Shown here piece by piece: positions 17,425-27,754 of a DNA stretch of 64,000 nucleotides (position 1 is its first letter; each line of letters starts with the position of its first letter). This DNA comes from Paenibacillus sp. OV219 (GTDB lineage: Bacteria; Bacillota; Bacilli; Paenibacillales; Paenibacillaceae), in contig NZ_FOCJ01000014.1 in NCBI RefSeq assembly GCF_900110075.1, positions 62,001-126,000 of the forward strand, given 5' to 3'. The translations under genes were made by a program, and so were the position numbers. The notes beneath the pieces are model-generated. The model was given only the letters and a program-made list of their open reading frames with translations, did no database searches and was not told the DNA's origin.

Positions 17425-18561
17425 CTATTTTTTCGCCTTATGACTCGCTTTGGCAGCCAGCAGTTCACTTACGGTGACGAACGTGTAGCCCTTGTTCTTC
17501 AAATCCTTAATAATAAGCGGCAATAGCTGAACCGTGTTGTCGAGCTTGCTGCCGAATGAATGCATCAGAATAATGCCGCCTGGATGCGTATTCTTGTTTA
17601 CATTAGCCCGCATCATAGCCACTGAGCTGCCCGCCCAGTCCCGCGTATCCACCGACCAGCCGATCAGATCACGGTGATTTTCTTTCATTATCGTCCGCAC
17701 CAGCGGCGAGACCGCACCGTACGGTGCACGGACAATCCTGGGCACATAGCCGGTCTGCTTATTAATAAGCCCGTCTGCTTGCTTGATTTGGCTAAGAATC
17801 TGGTTGCGATCAAGCTTGCTTAGGTCCTTATGTGAATAGCTATGGTTGCCTATTTCATTGCCATCCGCTTTAATGCGCTTCATCATCGTGCCATAGCGGT
17901 TCACTTGAATGCCGACCGTAAAGAAGGTGCCATGGACTTTGCTGGCTTTGAGGATCGACAGAATCGCTGGTGTAAAATGCGAATCCGGCCCATCGTCAAA
18001 CGTCAGCGCAACGAGCTTCGCACCCTGCTTCTGTATATAGTTCACTGCCGGTTCTGTTGGCTTCTGCAGCAGAATCGGCTGTACCGGCTTTGTCTGCACA
18101 GGTTTATTCTGCGTGGACGCTGTGCCTGTATGCTTCACACTACCCGCAGCAGCACCTGCCTGACTCGCTGAGCCTGAGACTGATGTGCTTGGCTTCTTCG
18201 CCGCTGCATCTTTGTCCGCATCTGTCTCTGCTTTTCTTTTTGCTGGAGTCGCCTCCGGTTTCTCCTGATTGCTGCTGGGCTTCGCAGGCGTTGCAGTCAC
18301 GAGTGCAATCCCGCCGCCTGTCTTCACCCCAACATCCGCTGTGACAACATCGCTTGTCTGCGATTGGCCAGGAGTCAGTTCAGTATTCGTCTTCGCCTTT
18401 GCATCGCCTTGCTTCAACGGCATATTCACATCAATAATGGATGCATGCTTTATCGAATGCGCCTCGTTACCGCAGCCGGTCGTCAGCGCTCCTATCATCA
18501 GGGTTACCACAATCATTGCGGCTATTCTACTTCTGCTTCCCGATCGAATCGGCAACCGCAT
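17425..18561 (-). CDS. Polysaccharide deacetylase lipoprotein (NodB domain)
   Basis: 378 residues from the ATG at 18561, with GAGGGG eight bases upstream. An upstream in-frame GTG is part of that site. Lipobox TTGC follows a hydrophobic signal. A low-complexity linker (about 35-175, rich in Lys, Ala, Thr and Ser) precedes the NodB domain: ALTFDDGPDSHF (catalytic Asp, metal Asp), metal-binding HSYSHKDL, RAPYG and the late LMHS histidine. Such enzymes N-deacetylate peptidoglycan or other amino sugars outside the cell. The exact substrate is not evident. Confidence 0.92.
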   Translation of the reverse strand: MRLPIRSGSRSRIAAMIVVTLMIGALTTGCGNEAHSIKHASIIDVNMPLKQGDAKAKTNTELTPGQSQTSDVVTADVGVKTGGGIALVTATPAKPSSNQEKPEATPAKRKAETDADKDAAAKKPSTSVSGSASQAGAAAGSVKHTGTASTQNKPVQTKPVQPILLQKPTEPAVNYIQKQGAKLVALTFDDGPDSHFTPAILSILKASKVHGTFFTVGIQVNRYGTMMKRIKADGNEIGNHSYSHKDLSKLDRNQILSQIKQADGLINKQTGYVPRIVRAPYGAVSPLVRTIMKENHRDLIGWSVDTRDWAGSSVAMMRANVNKNTHPGGIILMHSFGSKLDNTVQLLPLIIKDLKNKGYTFVTVSELLAAKASHKAKK

Positions 18562-18677
18562 GTTTAATCCCCTCACACTTTCACTTAACTCTATGAACCT
18601 ACTATACCTTATCTTAATAGAGTTGAGGGTGCTATGTAGTTACAAAGAGGTAACACGAGGCTGGGAAAAATAGCCCA

Positions 18678-18713
18678 AAACAAAAAACCGCAGCCCTCTT
18701 CAGGCTGCGGTTT
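18678..18713 (-). terminator. Terminator of the purine operon after purD
   Basis: AAACCGCAGCC pairs with GGCTGCGGTTT around a 7-base loop (stem 18685-18713). On the minus strand it is followed by TTTGTTTTGG. It lies 17 bases past the purD stop. Confidence 0.88.
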
Positions 18714-18730
18714 CTCTATGTCTACTAAAA

Positions 18731-19996
18731 TTATCGCAAAGCTTTCGCAGCGATATCGGTACGGCTATGCATACCGTCAAAATGAATCGCGCTCACCGCT
18801 TCGTACGCTTTCGCACGCGCTTCCGCAATATCGCGGCCACGGCCGACGATGCCGAGCACTCGTCCACCATTCGTTACGATATTGCCGTCAGCAAGTGCTG
18901 TGCCCGCGTGGAACACGAGCGCGCCTTGTGCCCGAGCAGCGTCGAGACCAGTGATAACACGGCCTTTCGGATACGATGCCGGGTAATTTTCCGATGCGGC
19001 GATAACGCATACCGCTGCCTCGTCGCTCCACTCGATCTGAAGCTGATCGAGTCGTCCGTTCATCGAAGCGAGAATAATATCGAGCAGATCGGTGTTCAAG
19101 CGAGGGAGCACGACTTGCGTCTCTGGATCGCCCATACGTGCATTGAACTCGATCGTTTTTGGACCGTCTTTTGTAATCATCAGACCTGCGAAGAGCACGC
19201 CGCGGAACGGCCGACCTTCACTGACCATCGCACGTGCAGTCGGCTTGATGATGTTCTCAATCGACTCTTCAACGATTGCCGGATCGATATGCGGCAGCGG
19301 CGAGTATGTACCCATTCCGCCTGTGTTCGGGCCTTTATCATTGTCGAAGACCGGCTTATGGTCTTGTGCTGGAACCATTGCACGAACAGTCTCGCCATCT
19401 ACGAAAGCAAGGATCGACATCTCTTGCCCCACGAGACACTCCTCGATTACGACGCGTCCACCGGACTCGCCGAACACTTTGCCGACCATCATGCCGTGCA
19501 GCGCTTCTTCTGCTTCTTCCATCGAATAAGCAACCGTTACGCCTTTACCTGCCGCGAGGCCGTCTGCCTTAACGACAACCGGAATCTCTTGCTGCCGCAA
19601 ATAAGTAAGTGCCGTCTCGTAGTCGGTGAACGACTCGTATTTCGCTGTCGGGATATTGTACTTCTTGAGCAGATCCTTCATGAAGATTTTGCTGCCTTCA
19701 ATCTCAGCCGCATTCTTCCGTGGTCCGTAGATCGGAATGTTCTGCGCTTCGAACGCATCCACGATGCCATCCGCGAGCGGATCATCCGGTCCTACCACAA
19801 CAAGATCAACCTCGTTGTCGCAAGCGAACTGGATAAGCTCGTCGAACCGGTTAACCGGGATCGGCGCACATTCCGCCAGCTCAGCAATGCCTGCGTTGCC
19901 AGGTGCACAGAAGATTTTGCTTACTTTATCACTCTTGTTCAGCGCCCAGACGATTGTATGCTCACGTCCACCGCCGCCAATAACCATAATCCGCAT
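18731..19996 (-). CDS. purD: Phosphoribosylamine-glycine ligase (GAR synthetase)
   Basis: 421 residues, the normal length. ATP-grasp enzyme joining glycine to phosphoribosylamine, second step of IMP synthesis. It starts MRIMVIGGGGREHTIVWAL and has VVKADGLAAGKGV (ATP-binding), VVIEECLVGQEMS, NTGGMGTYSPLP and ARMGDPETQVVLPRL. Last gene of the operon, four bases after the cyclohydrolase gene. Confidence 0.97.
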   Translation of the reverse strand: MRIMVIGGGGREHTIVWALNKSDKVSKIFCAPGNAGIAELAECAPIPVNRFDELIQFACDNEVDLVVVGPDDPLADGIVDAFEAQNIPIYGPRKNAAEIEGSKIFMKDLLKKYNIPTAKYESFTDYETALTYLRQQEIPVVVKADGLAAGKGVTVAYSMEEAEEALHGMMVGKVFGESGGRVVIEECLVGQEMSILAFVDGETVRAMVPAQDHKPVFDNDKGPNTGGMGTYSPLPHIDPAIVEESIENIIKPTARAMVSEGRPFRGVLFAGLMITKDGPKTIEFNARMGDPETQVVLPRLNTDLLDIILASMNGRLDQLQIEWSDEAAVCVIAASENYPASYPKGRVITGLDAARAQGALVFHAGTALADGNIVTNGGRVLGIVGRGRDIAEARAKAYEAVSAIHFDGMHSRTDIAAKALR

Positions 19997-19999
19997 CGC

Positions 20000-20758
20000 T
20001 TATGCGCCTCCTTCAGCCGGACGGTTCACAACCGTCAGCGTCGTCTCGCCATCCTCAATGCGAATCGTCTTAACTAGAAGTGAGATTTTGTTGTCCGCGT
20101 CTAGCAGATTCCAATAGAAGCGCGCTGTCTCTTGCTCATCGTCGAACAACGGAGCCACTTGCGGCTCGCCGGCGAACGATGGCAGCGGATTTCCGTCGCC
20201 CACGTAAGTGGAGATGAAGTGTCCGTAACCAGCAATCGCTTGCTCGTAGTGGAAATATTGGCGTTTCGTCTGCGACTCGTCGTTCTCGTTCGATTTCAGA
20301 ATCGACAGCTTGTATGCGTTCTGTGCATCGTTCAAATCAACGATACCCGAGATGCGTGGCGTGAAATTCGGCGGGTCCGGCTCGTATGTCCGCGCCCCGA
20401 GCGCTCCCTCGAACGTACCGCCAGATTTGATTGCTTCCCAGATTGTATCCGTCTGGTCACCATTCGTTACAATATGCGCGCCGCCTTCGTGGCGAAGCGG
20501 ATAATAAATGATCAGGGATGGGTCTGTCAGCTTCGCCGGATCGCGCGCTTCCGTACGCAGGAAGCCGTTCTCCTCCGGAATGAATACACGGTTGCGGCTG
20601 TTCTCGCTGCGTCCCATGATCCAATACACTTGCACGTAGCGCGTTGCATCCGGTGTTAAGCCGATAACGATGCCGCGCCCTGGGTAACTATTCTCTTGCA
20701 AACGCTGAACGGTTGCATCCGCCAGAATTTTCCATTTTGTCGTTGTGTTCGTGGACAT
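20000..20758 (-). CDS. purO: IMP cyclohydrolase, PurO-type (PF07826-like)
   Basis: 252 residues. Motifs match the archaeal-type IMP cyclohydrolase rather than the PurH domain: NSYPGRGIVIGLTPD, YWIMGRSENSRNRV, IVTNGDQTDTI and a later NFTPRISGIVDL. The enzyme closes the ring of FAICAR to give IMP. Its position between the stand-alone AICAR formyltransferase and purD, with the whole pathway present and no PurH cyclohydrolase domain, supports this job. The sequence match to characterised PurO proteins is by motif only. The start MSTNTTTKW follows AGGAGG. Confidence 0.85.
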   Translation of the reverse strand: MSTNTTTKWKILADATVQRLQENSYPGRGIVIGLTPDATRYVQVYWIMGRSENSRNRVFIPEENGFLRTEARDPAKLTDPSLIIYYPLRHEGGAHIVTNGDQTDTIWEAIKSGGTFEGALGARTYEPDPPNFTPRISGIVDLNDAQNAYKLSILKSNENDESQTKRQYFHYEQAIAGYGHFISTYVGDGNPLPSFAGEPQVAPLFDDEQETARFYWNLLDADNKISLLVKTIRIEDGETTLTVVNRPAEGGA

Positions 20759-20773
20759 CCTCGTCGCCTCCTA

Positions 20774-21955
20774 TCAGTGATGAAACAGGCGTACGCCCGA
20801 GTAAACCATGACCATACCGTAATCGTTTGCAGCTTCCACAACTTCTTCGTCACGAAGCGAGCTGCCTGCTTGAATGACGTATTTCACGCCGCTGCGGCTT
20901 GCCCGATCGAGATTGTCGCGGAACGGCAGGAATGCGTCGGAGCCATAAGAAACGCCTTGAAGACCGCTCAGCCATTCGCGCTTCTGCTCACGCGTCAAAC
21001 GCGCTGGCACTTCTTCGAAGCAGCGTTCCCATGCCGCTTGTTCAACCGGTGTCACTTCGTCTTCGAGCCACAGGTCGATCGCGTTGTTCTGCTCTGCACG
21101 AGACGTGCCCTCGCGGAACTTCATGTTTAGCGCTGCAGGGTGCTGACGGAGGTACCAACGGTCAGCCTTGTCGCCGGCAAGACGCGTGCAGTGAATACGC
21201 GATTGCTGACCTGCGCCGATGCCGATTGTCTGGCCATCAAGCGTATAGCAGATCGAGTTGGATTGTGTATATTTCAATGTAACGAGTGCAACAAGCATGT
21301 CGCGCTTCGCGTTGTCTGTCACTTCTTTGTTAGCTGTAACGACTTTATCGAACACCGAAGCGTCTGGAACAGCGCTGTTGCGTTCTTGCTGCATCTTCAT
21401 GCCGAACAGCGTGCGCGTCTCAACTGGATCAGCCACATAATCGGGATCGATCTGAAGAATGAGGTACTTGCCGCCCTTCTTCTGTTTCAGAATGTCGAGC
21501 GCTTCCGGCGTATAGCCCGGCGCCACGACGAGGTCGGACACCTCGCGCTTGAGCAGCTGCGCCGTCGAAGCGTCAACGATGTCGCTAAGCGCAGCAGCGT
21601 CGCCGAACGAAGACATACGGTCTGCGCCGCGAGCACGCGCATACGCGGTTGCCAGCTCCGACAGCTCCATGCCGTCGACGAAATAAGCTTTTGCCAGCTC
21701 TTGCGAAATCGGCGAGTAGACAGCCACACCTGCTGGGCTTACATGCTTGAACGAAGCTGCCGCCGGAAGTCCTGTTGCTTGGCGCAGCTCGCGCACAAGC
21801 TGGTATGCGTTCAGCGCATCGAGCAAGTTAATGAAACCAGGGTCACCGTTAACGACAGTTAGCGGAAGGGCTTGGCCGTCCGCGGAGTAGATTTTCGCTT
21901 CCTTCTGGTGAGGGTTCATACCGTATCGCAAGGCAATTTCTTTAATATCGCTCAT
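20774..21955 (-). CDS. purH: AICAR formyltransferase, stand-alone (PurH without cyclohydrolase domain)
   Basis: 393 residues from the ATG at 21955 (MSDIKEIALRYGMNPHQ), with AAAGGA upstream. An open extension to 22177 has repeat-derived, non-protein-like composition. Bifunctional PurH has about 510 residues with an N-terminal MGS-like cyclohydrolase. Here only the transformylase part is present: RYGMNPHQKEAKIY, AASFKHVSPAGVAV, NSICYTLDGQTIGIGAGQQ, SRIHCTRLAGDKAD, and the C-terminal DAFLPFRDNLD plus GVKYVIQAGSS. It transfers formyl from 10-formyl-THF to AICAR. The missing reaction is supplied by the next gene. Confidence 0.93.
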   Translation of the reverse strand: MSDIKEIALRYGMNPHQKEAKIYSADGQALPLTVVNGDPGFINLLDALNAYQLVRELRQATGLPAAASFKHVSPAGVAVYSPISQELAKAYFVDGMELSELATAYARARGADRMSSFGDAAALSDIVDASTAQLLKREVSDLVVAPGYTPEALDILKQKKGGKYLILQIDPDYVADPVETRTLFGMKMQQERNSAVPDASVFDKVVTANKEVTDNAKRDMLVALVTLKYTQSNSICYTLDGQTIGIGAGQQSRIHCTRLAGDKADRWYLRQHPAALNMKFREGTSRAEQNNAIDLWLEDEVTPVEQAAWERCFEEVPARLTREQKREWLSGLQGVSYGSDAFLPFRDNLDRASRSGVKYVIQAGSSLRDEEVVEAANDYGMVMVYSGVRLFHH

Positions 21956-22050
21956 AAGTTCGTTCTTCGTCCTTTCTCGTATCCCATCTTCACGCGGCGC
22001 TACCCTGGTCGCGAACTCCGTCCGCCCTGGTCGTGAGCTATGCTCACTGC

Positions 22051-22104
22051 TCGGGCATGCGTCCGGCTGCTCGGGCATGCGTCCGGCCGCTCGGGTGTGC
22101 ATCC
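22051..22104 (+). repeat. 20-base tandem repeat between purN and purH
   Basis: TCGGGCATGCGTCCGGCTGC occurs at 22051 and again with one change at 22071, and a degraded third unit begins TCGGGTGTGC at 22091. It fills most of the 147-base gap 21956-22103 and ends at the purN stop. It contains GCATGC palindromes. No function is assigned. Confidence 0.8.
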
Positions 22105-22733
22105 TATTCGCCGCTTCGTACCGTAACTTTGCGTCCGTCCAGCACAACGCGTCCTTCGGCAATTCTGCGGACCGCAAGCGGCAGCAGCTCGTGCTCTACC
22201 GCATGGATTCGCTCAGCCAGCGTCTCTTCCGTATCGTCTTCACGAATTTCAACCGCCTGTTGCATGATGACCGGTCCCGAGTCCATACCGCCGTCGACAA
22301 AATGGACCGTCGCCCCAGTCAGCTTGACGCCGTATTCCAGCGCTTGGCGAATGCCCCGCACGCCCGGAAATGCGGGCAGCAGCGCCGGGTGCACATTGAT
22401 GATGCGCCCATAATAGGGCTTCACAAGCACGTCGGTAATAATTCGCATGTACCCTGCAAGCACGATCAGATCGATGCCTTCCCGCCGCAGGAGACCGACA
22501 ATCTCTTCTTCGCAAGCTTCCCGTGAAGCGTACGACTTCGGGTCGAAAAGATATGTCTGGACGCTCAGCGCCTCCGCGCGCTGCACGACCGCAGCTGCCG
22601 GCTTGTCGCACACGAGCAGCGCGACTTCCGCGGGGAACGCTTCCTCGCGGACCGCTTCAGCAAGCGCCTGGAAATTGCCTCCGTTACCGGAAGCAAATAC
22701 GGCGATGCGCAGCGGCGAGTTTCCGTCCGTCAT
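22104..22733 (-). CDS. purN: Phosphoribosylglycinamide formyltransferase (folate-dependent GART)
   Basis: 209 residues. It starts [20 protein letters not shown] (phosphate loop), with LAGYMRIITDVLVKPYYGR, INVHPALLPAFPG (Asn-His catalytic pair), GATVHFVDGGMDSGPVIMQ with the catalytic Asp, and a C-terminal VVLDGRKV. Transfers formyl from 10-formyl-THF to GAR. The ATG shares one base with the purM stop (TAATG), implying coupled translation. Confidence 0.97.
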   Translation of the reverse strand: MTDGNSPLRIAVFASGNGGNFQALAEAVREEAFPAEVALLVCDKPAAAVVQRAEALSVQTYLFDPKSYASREACEEEIVGLLRREGIDLIVLAGYMRIITDVLVKPYYGRIINVHPALLPAFPGVRGIRQALEYGVKLTGATVHFVDGGMDSGPVIMQQAVEIREDDTEETLAERIHAVEHELLPLAVRRIAEGRVVLDGRKVTVRSGE

Positions 22734-23785
22734 TACAGCTCGGCGCCTCCGAATGTGACGATCTTGCTTCCCGAAGTCACTTTGCCAATGATGTATGCAT
22801 CTTCGCCAAGCTCTTTCGCCGTGCGAAGAGCTTCCTCAGCTTGCTCAGCGCCTACGACGACGACCATGCCGACACCCATGTTGAACGTCGTGAACATGTC
22901 ACGATCGGAGATGTTGCCTTTTGCCTGCATCAGCTTGAAGATAGGTTGAATCGGCCACGAGCCCATCTCGATGTCCACATTAACGCCTTCTGGAAGCACC
23001 CGCGGAATGTTCTCGATGAAGCCGCCGCCCGTAATGTGCGCCATACCTTTCACCGTTACACGGTTGATAAGCTCCAGTACCGACTTCACGTAGATGCGAG
23101 TTGGTTCAATAACGACATCGCCAAGCTTCTTGCCGTCAAGCTCAGACAGCGTGTCGTTCAGGCTATAGCCAGCTTGCTCAAGCAGTAAACGGCGAACGAG
23201 CGAGAAGCCGTTGCTGTGAATGCCGCTCGATGCGAGACCAAGTACCACGTCACCAGGCTGGATGCTTTTGCCGTCGATGATCTTCTTCTTATCTACGATG
23301 CCGACTGTGAAGCCAGCAATGTCGTACTCGTCGCCTTGGTACATGCCAGGCATCTCTGCCGTTTCGCCGCCGATCAGTGCGCAGCCGGATTGCAAGCAGC
23401 CATCGGAGATTCCTTTGATAATCGCTTCGATCTTCTCCGGCTCTACCTTTGCACATGCGAGGTAATCAAGGAAGAAGAGCGGCTCTGCGCCTTGAACGAC
23501 GATATCGTTCACGCACATTGCAACTGCGTCGATACCAATCGTATCGTGTTTATCCATAGCAAAAGCGATTTTCAGCTTTGTGCCTACACCGTCAGTACCC
23601 GAAACAAGCACCGGCTCCTCATACTTGTCTTTGTTCAGACCGAACAACGCACCGAAACCGCCAAGGTCCGTCAACACTTCCGGACGGAACGTCTTCTTCA
23701 CGTGCTTCTTCATCCGTTCGACTGCTTCATTACCCGCCGCAATATCGACGCCGGCTTGTTTATAAGCTTCTGACACGATAGTCAC
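22733..23785 (-). CDS. purM: Phosphoribosylformylglycinamidine cyclo-ligase (AIR synthetase)
   Basis: 350 residues, usual length. [74 protein letters not shown] and [16 protein letters not shown] are the conserved blocks of the PurM/PurL ATP-dependent superfamily. It converts FGAM to AIR. A 262-base gap containing a structured repeat separates it from purF. Confidence 0.97.
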   Translation of the reverse strand: MTIVSEAYKQAGVDIAAGNEAVERMKKHVKKTFRPEVLTDLGGFGALFGLNKDKYEEPVLVSGTDGVGTKLKIAFAMDKHDTIGIDAVAMCVNDIVVQGAEPLFFLDYLACAKVEPEKIEAIIKGISDGCLQSGCALIGGETAEMPGMYQGDEYDIAGFTVGIVDKKKIIDGKSIQPGDVVLGLASSGIHSNGFSLVRRLLLEQAGYSLNDTLSELDGKKLGDVVIEPTRIYVKSVLELINRVTVKGMAHITGGGFIENIPRVLPEGVNVDIEMGSWPIQPIFKLMQAKGNISDRDMFTTFNMGVGMVVVVGAEQAEEALRTAKELGEDAYIIGKVTSGSKIVTFGGAEL

Positions 23786-23912
23786 TCCTTAAAATGTTTT
23801 GCGGGCTAAGCCATGGCTTCGCCTCGCTTTTTACCTTTATCCTGCCAACCAGTCGGGTTAGCGACGGTTAGATAATCTGCTCTTATACCCCAAGTGAGGA
23901 GGAGGCCGGAGG

Positions 23913-24026
23913 CTGATATGAAGTTGGAAAAGCGTCAGCGGTCGCCTTTGTACAGGAATTTCTACCTATAATCACTTATTGTTCAAAGAAATTCAAGGTA
24001 CAACAGCGATTGGAAACTCATATCAG
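23913..24026 (+). other. Structured intergenic element, copy A (purF-purM gap)
   Basis: The ends pair: CTGATATGA-A-GTT (23913-23925) with AACTCATATCAG (24015-24026), 9 + 3 bp with one bulged A. Inside are AGCGTCAGCGGTCGCCTTTG, an inner stem TTGTAC..GAATTTC with GAAATTC..GTACAA, the loop-side motif TTGTTCAAAG, and CAACAGCGA. Two relatives lie at 28708-28861 (opposite strand) and 29997-30156. The pairing is kept though the arm sequences differ, which points to selection on structure. No known RNA family is recognised. Confidence 0.7.
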
Positions 24027-24047
24027 CAGCAGGCCATACGGTCTCAC

Positions 24048-25526
24048 CTAACAGCTGCAGCTCTTCTCCGATGTCGGATCAACCGGCGTCGGATAATCAT
24101 TATCGAAGCACGCCAGGCACATACCGCGATTGTACTCCCCATCGTTACCGCCAACGGCCTCGATGAAGCCATCATGGCTCAGGAAGTGCAACGAATCCGC
24201 GTTAATTGCTAAGCGAATCTCCTCCACAGTCTTCTGCGAAGCGATCAATTCCTTGCGGTCCGGCGTATCGATGCCGTAGTAGCAAGGGTTCTTGAACGGA
24301 GGCGACGTGATGCACACATGCACCTCAGTCGCGCCTACTTCGCGAAGCAGGTTCACGATGCGAAGGCTTGTCGTACCGCGCACGATCGAGTCATCGATCA
24401 TAACGACACGCTTACCCTCGACGACTTTACGCACAGCCGACAGCTTCATCTTAACACCTTTCTCACGAAGCTCTTGAGAAGGCTGGATGAACGTCCGGCC
24501 GGTGTACTTGTTCTTGATTAGGCCGAGCTCGTACGGGATACCCGTCTGCTCCGCGTAACCGATTGCAGCCGAAATCGACGAATCCGGCACCCCTGTCACA
24601 ACGTCCGCATCAATGAAAGCTTCCAGCGCCAAGCGCTGACCCATTCTTTTGCGAGCCGAGTGTAGGTTAATACCGTTGATATCGCTATCCGGACGGGCAA
24701 AATAGATATATTCCATCGCGCAAGTCGCGCGGCGCTCGAGCTTGTCGAACCGATCCTGACGGAGTCCATCACGATCGAGAATTAACATTTCACCAGGCTG
24801 TACATCGCGCTCGTATTCAGCACCGCAAGTCTCTAGTGCACAAGTTTCCGACGCGAACACGTATCCGCCAGCAAGTCTGCCCATTACGAGCGGACGCAAG
24901 CCGTTCGGGTCCGATGCGACAACGAGCTTGTCGTTGGTCATCAGAAGGAAAGCAAAGCCGCCAATGAGCCGCTGAAGCGCGTCTTTTGCTGCACTGACAA
25001 AATCCTTGCTCGAGCGTGCAATCAGGTGGGCAATAACTTCCGTGTCGCTCGATGTTTGGAAGATCGAGCCTTGGCTCTCAAGCTCCTTACGAATCGACGG
25101 CGCATTCACGATATTGCCGTTCGTTGCCACGGCGAGGTCGCCATCGCGGTATTTGAAGATGAGCGGCTGCGCATTCGCCAGCTTGCTCTCACCTGCGGTC
25201 GAGTATCGAACGTGACCGATAATACGGTCACCAGGAAGTCCGTCCAGCTTCTGCTGGTCGAATACTTCCTTCACAAGACCCATGCCGCGGTAATGCGTGA
25301 ACTTGCCGCTATCAGACTCAACAGCTGCCATTCCGGCGCTCTCTTCACCGCGATGCTGCAGCGCATGCAGGCCGTAGTAGCCTAGCGAGCACGCATCCGG
25401 GATGCCGAACACCCCGAATACGCCGCACTCCTCACGCAATTTATCAAAAATATCGTCTCGGCCAATGCCTTCGTTATAGTGATCGCCTGTCCACAGCTTC
25501 GGCAGCTGTTTTATTTCATCAGACAT
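24048..25526 (-). CDS. purF: Amidophosphoribosyltransferase
   Basis: 492 residues from the ATG at 25526 ([12 protein letters not shown]), with GGAAGG upstream. It overlaps the purL 3' end by 16 bases. A short propeptide precedes the catalytic Cys of [10 protein letters not shown], so the enzyme should self-process as in B. subtilis. The Ntn glutaminase ([21 protein letters not shown]) is followed by a PRTase with the PRPP loop [14 protein letters not shown]. Cysteines near the C-terminus ([18 protein letters not shown]) fit the 4Fe-4S cluster of the Bacillus-type enzyme. First committed step of purine synthesis. Confidence 0.97.
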   Translation of the reverse strand: MSDEIKQLPKLWTGDHYNEGIGRDDIFDKLREECGVFGVFGIPDACSLGYYGLHALQHRGEESAGMAAVESDSGKFTHYRGMGLVKEVFDQQKLDGLPGDRIIGHVRYSTAGESKLANAQPLIFKYRDGDLAVATNGNIVNAPSIRKELESQGSIFQTSSDTEVIAHLIARSSKDFVSAAKDALQRLIGGFAFLLMTNDKLVVASDPNGLRPLVMGRLAGGYVFASETCALETCGAEYERDVQPGEMLILDRDGLRQDRFDKLERRATCAMEYIYFARPDSDINGINLHSARKRMGQRLALEAFIDADVVTGVPDSSISAAIGYAEQTGIPYELGLIKNKYTGRTFIQPSQELREKGVKMKLSAVRKVVEGKRVVMIDDSIVRGTTSLRIVNLLREVGATEVHVCITSPPFKNPCYYGIDTPDRKELIASQKTVEEIRLAINADSLHFLSHDGFIEAVGGNDGEYNRGMCLACFDNDYPTPVDPTSEKSCSC

Positions 25527-27754
25527 GGAATCGCATCCTTCCAAACCTTCTCCAGTTCTGCAATGCCAGCGTTAATGCCCGTTTTGCCGTTAACCGATGC
25601 GACAACTTCGTTACCACGAACCGTACCGATTGCGGCATTTGGAACGCCTTGCTCTGTCAGGTATTGCTGAAGCGCTGCTGCGTGCTCCGGCTTCGCTGAA
25701 AGCAGGATGCGGGATTGCGATTCGCTGAACAGAGCTGCATCCGCGCGCAGGCTTGTCTCTACATTCACTTCAGCGCCAAGCTTGCCGCTAATTGCGGATT
25801 CCGCAATTGCTACGGCCAGACCGCCCTCGGACAAGTCATGCGCCGAAGCGACATAGCCTTCACGAATTGCGCCAAGCACGCCATCGAGAAGCAATTTCTC
25901 TGTATCCAAGTCAATTTGCGGTGGACGTCCTTCGCTCTTGCCGTGCAGCACATATTGAAGTTCGCTGCCGCCAAACTCATGCTTCGTTTCGCCCGCGAGG
26001 ATGATAACATCGCCCTCTGTCTTGAAGCCTTGTGTCGTAATATGATCAACGTCGTGCACGAGACCAACCATGCCGATAACCGGCGTCGGGTAGATCGCGC
26101 CTTTCGTATTCTCGTTATACAAGCTGACATTACCACCGATAACCGGTGTCTCGAGCTTACGGCAAGCTTCGGAAATACCGTCTGCTGCCTTCTCGATTTG
26201 CCAGAACACTTCCGGCTTCTCCGGGTTACCGAAGTTCAGGTTATCCGTAATTGCAAGTGGCTCAGCGCCGGAGCAAACGATGTTACGCGCTGCTTCCGCA
26301 ACCGCGATACGTCCGCCAACCTCTGGATCGAGGTAAACGTAACGGCCGTTGCAGTCCGTAGTCATCGCAAGCGCCTTGCGTGTGCCGCGAATCGTTACAA
26401 CCGCAGCGTCTGAACCAGGTTGAACCGCTGTGCTCGTACGAACCATGTAATCGTATTGGTTGTAGATCCACTCTTTGCTCGCTACTGTCGGTGAACCCAA
26501 CACTTGCTTGAGCGCACCAGTCAGGTCTGTAACTTCTGGATAAGCTGCTGTATCAATTGCACCGTTAGCCGCGTAATAAGCTGGCTCAGCGGATGGTTTG
26601 TCATACATCGGGCACTCGTCAACGAGCGCTTTTACCGGCATGTTCGCCACTTCTTCACCTTGATGGAACAGGCGCAGACGGCCGTCGTCCGTCACTTTAC
26701 CCACCTTCACACAGATAATGCTCCAACGGTCAAAAATCTCTTGAGCTTGCGCTTCATGCTGCGGCTCAACGACGAACAGCATCCGCTCTTGCGACTCAGA
26801 CAGCATCATTTCGTAAGGCGTCATGCCTTCTTCACGCTGTGGTACTTCGTCGAGGTACAGCTCAAGGCCGTTACCGGCTTTGGATGCCATCTCGGCGCTG
26901 GAGCAAGTAAGCCCTGCTGCGCCCATATCTTGAATACCGACAACGATGCCGGAGTCAATCAGCTCAAGCGTTGCTTCCATAACGAGCTTCTCCATGAACG
27001 GATCGCCCACTTGCACCGCTGTACGCTTCTCTTCGGACTCTTCGGACAGTTCAACCGATGCGAAAGTCGCACCATGGATACCGTCACGGCCTGTTGCTGG
27101 GCCAACATAGAACACCGGGTTACCTACGCCTTTTGCAACACCACGTTGGATCTTGTCATGATCGATTAGACCGACGCACATTGCGTTAACGAGCGGGTTG
27201 CCTTCATAGCTCTCGTCGAACATCACTTCGCCTGCAACTGTCGGGATACCGATACAGTTACCATAGCCCGCGATACCGCTAACTACGTTCTCGAACAGAT
27301 ATTTCACACGCGAATTCTCCAGGTTTCCGAAACGCAAGCTGTTCAGCAAAGCTACTGGACGAGCGCCCATTGAGAAAATGTCACGGATAATGCCGCCCAC
27401 GCCTGTTGCTGCGCCTTGATACGGCTCAACTGCGGAAGGATGGTTATGCGATTCGATTTTGAACACGACTGCTTGGTTATCACCGATGTCGACAATGCCC
27501 GCGCCTTCGCCTGGTCCCATCAGAACCTTCGGTCCTGTGATTGGGAATTTCTTCAGAATCTTCTTCGAATTCTTATAGGAGCAGTGCTCCGACCACATGA
27601 CGCTGAACACGCCGATCTCGGTATAGTTCGGCTTACGGCCTAGAAAACCGCAAACGAGCTCATATTCATAATCTGTAACGCCGAACTGCGTATAGATGCG
27701 CTGATCCGCGATTTGTTCTGCTGTTGGCTCCTTAGCCGTTAACTGCTGCGCCAT
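25511..27754 (-). CDS. purL: FGAM synthase subunit PurL (small-type, PurQ/PurS-dependent)
   Basis: 747 residues from the ATG at 27754 with GGAGGG upstream, overlapping the purQ end by 23 bases. The length (about 740) marks the small PurL that needs PurQ for glutaminase and PurS as adaptor, both present upstream. Motifs: [50 protein letters not shown], and the second half [23 protein letters not shown]-dependent conversion of FGAR to FGAM. Confidence 0.97.
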   Translation of the reverse strand: MAQQLTAKEPTAEQIADQRIYTQFGVTDYEYELVCGFLGRKPNYTEIGVFSVMWSEHCSYKNSKKILKKFPITGPKVLMGPGEGAGIVDIGDNQAVVFKIESHNHPSAVEPYQGAATGVGGIIRDIFSMGARPVALLNSLRFGNLENSRVKYLFENVVSGIAGYGNCIGIPTVAGEVMFDESYEGNPLVNAMCVGLIDHDKIQRGVAKGVGNPVFYVGPATGRDGIHGATFASVELSEESEEKRTAVQVGDPFMEKLVMEATLELIDSGIVVGIQDMGAAGLTCSSAEMASKAGNGLELYLDEVPQREEGMTPYEMMLSESQERMLFVVEPQHEAQAQEIFDRWSIICVKVGKVTDDGRLRLFHQGEEVANMPVKALVDECPMYDKPSAEPAYYAANGAIDTAAYPEVTDLTGALKQVLGSPTVASKEWIYNQYDYMVRTSTAVQPGSDAAVVTIRGTRKALAMTTDCNGRYVYLDPEVGGRIAVAEAARNIVCSGAEPLAITDNLNFGNPEKPEVFWQIEKAADGISEACRKLETPVIGGNVSLYNENTKGAIYPTPVIGMVGLVHDVDHITTQGFKTEGDVIILAGETKHEFGGSELQYVLHGKSEGRPPQIDLDTEKLLLDGVLGAIREGYVASAHDLSEGGLAVAIAESAISGKLGAEVNVETSLRADAALFSESQSRILLSAKPEHAAALQQYLTEQGVPNAAIGTVRGNEVVASVNGKTGINAGIAELEKVWKDAIPCLMK

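Noticed and set aside
21956-22177. N-terminal extension of the AICAR formyltransferase to 22177
   Set aside because: The extension is translated from a 20-base DNA repeat, has no ribosome site, and the ATG at 21955 matches the family start.
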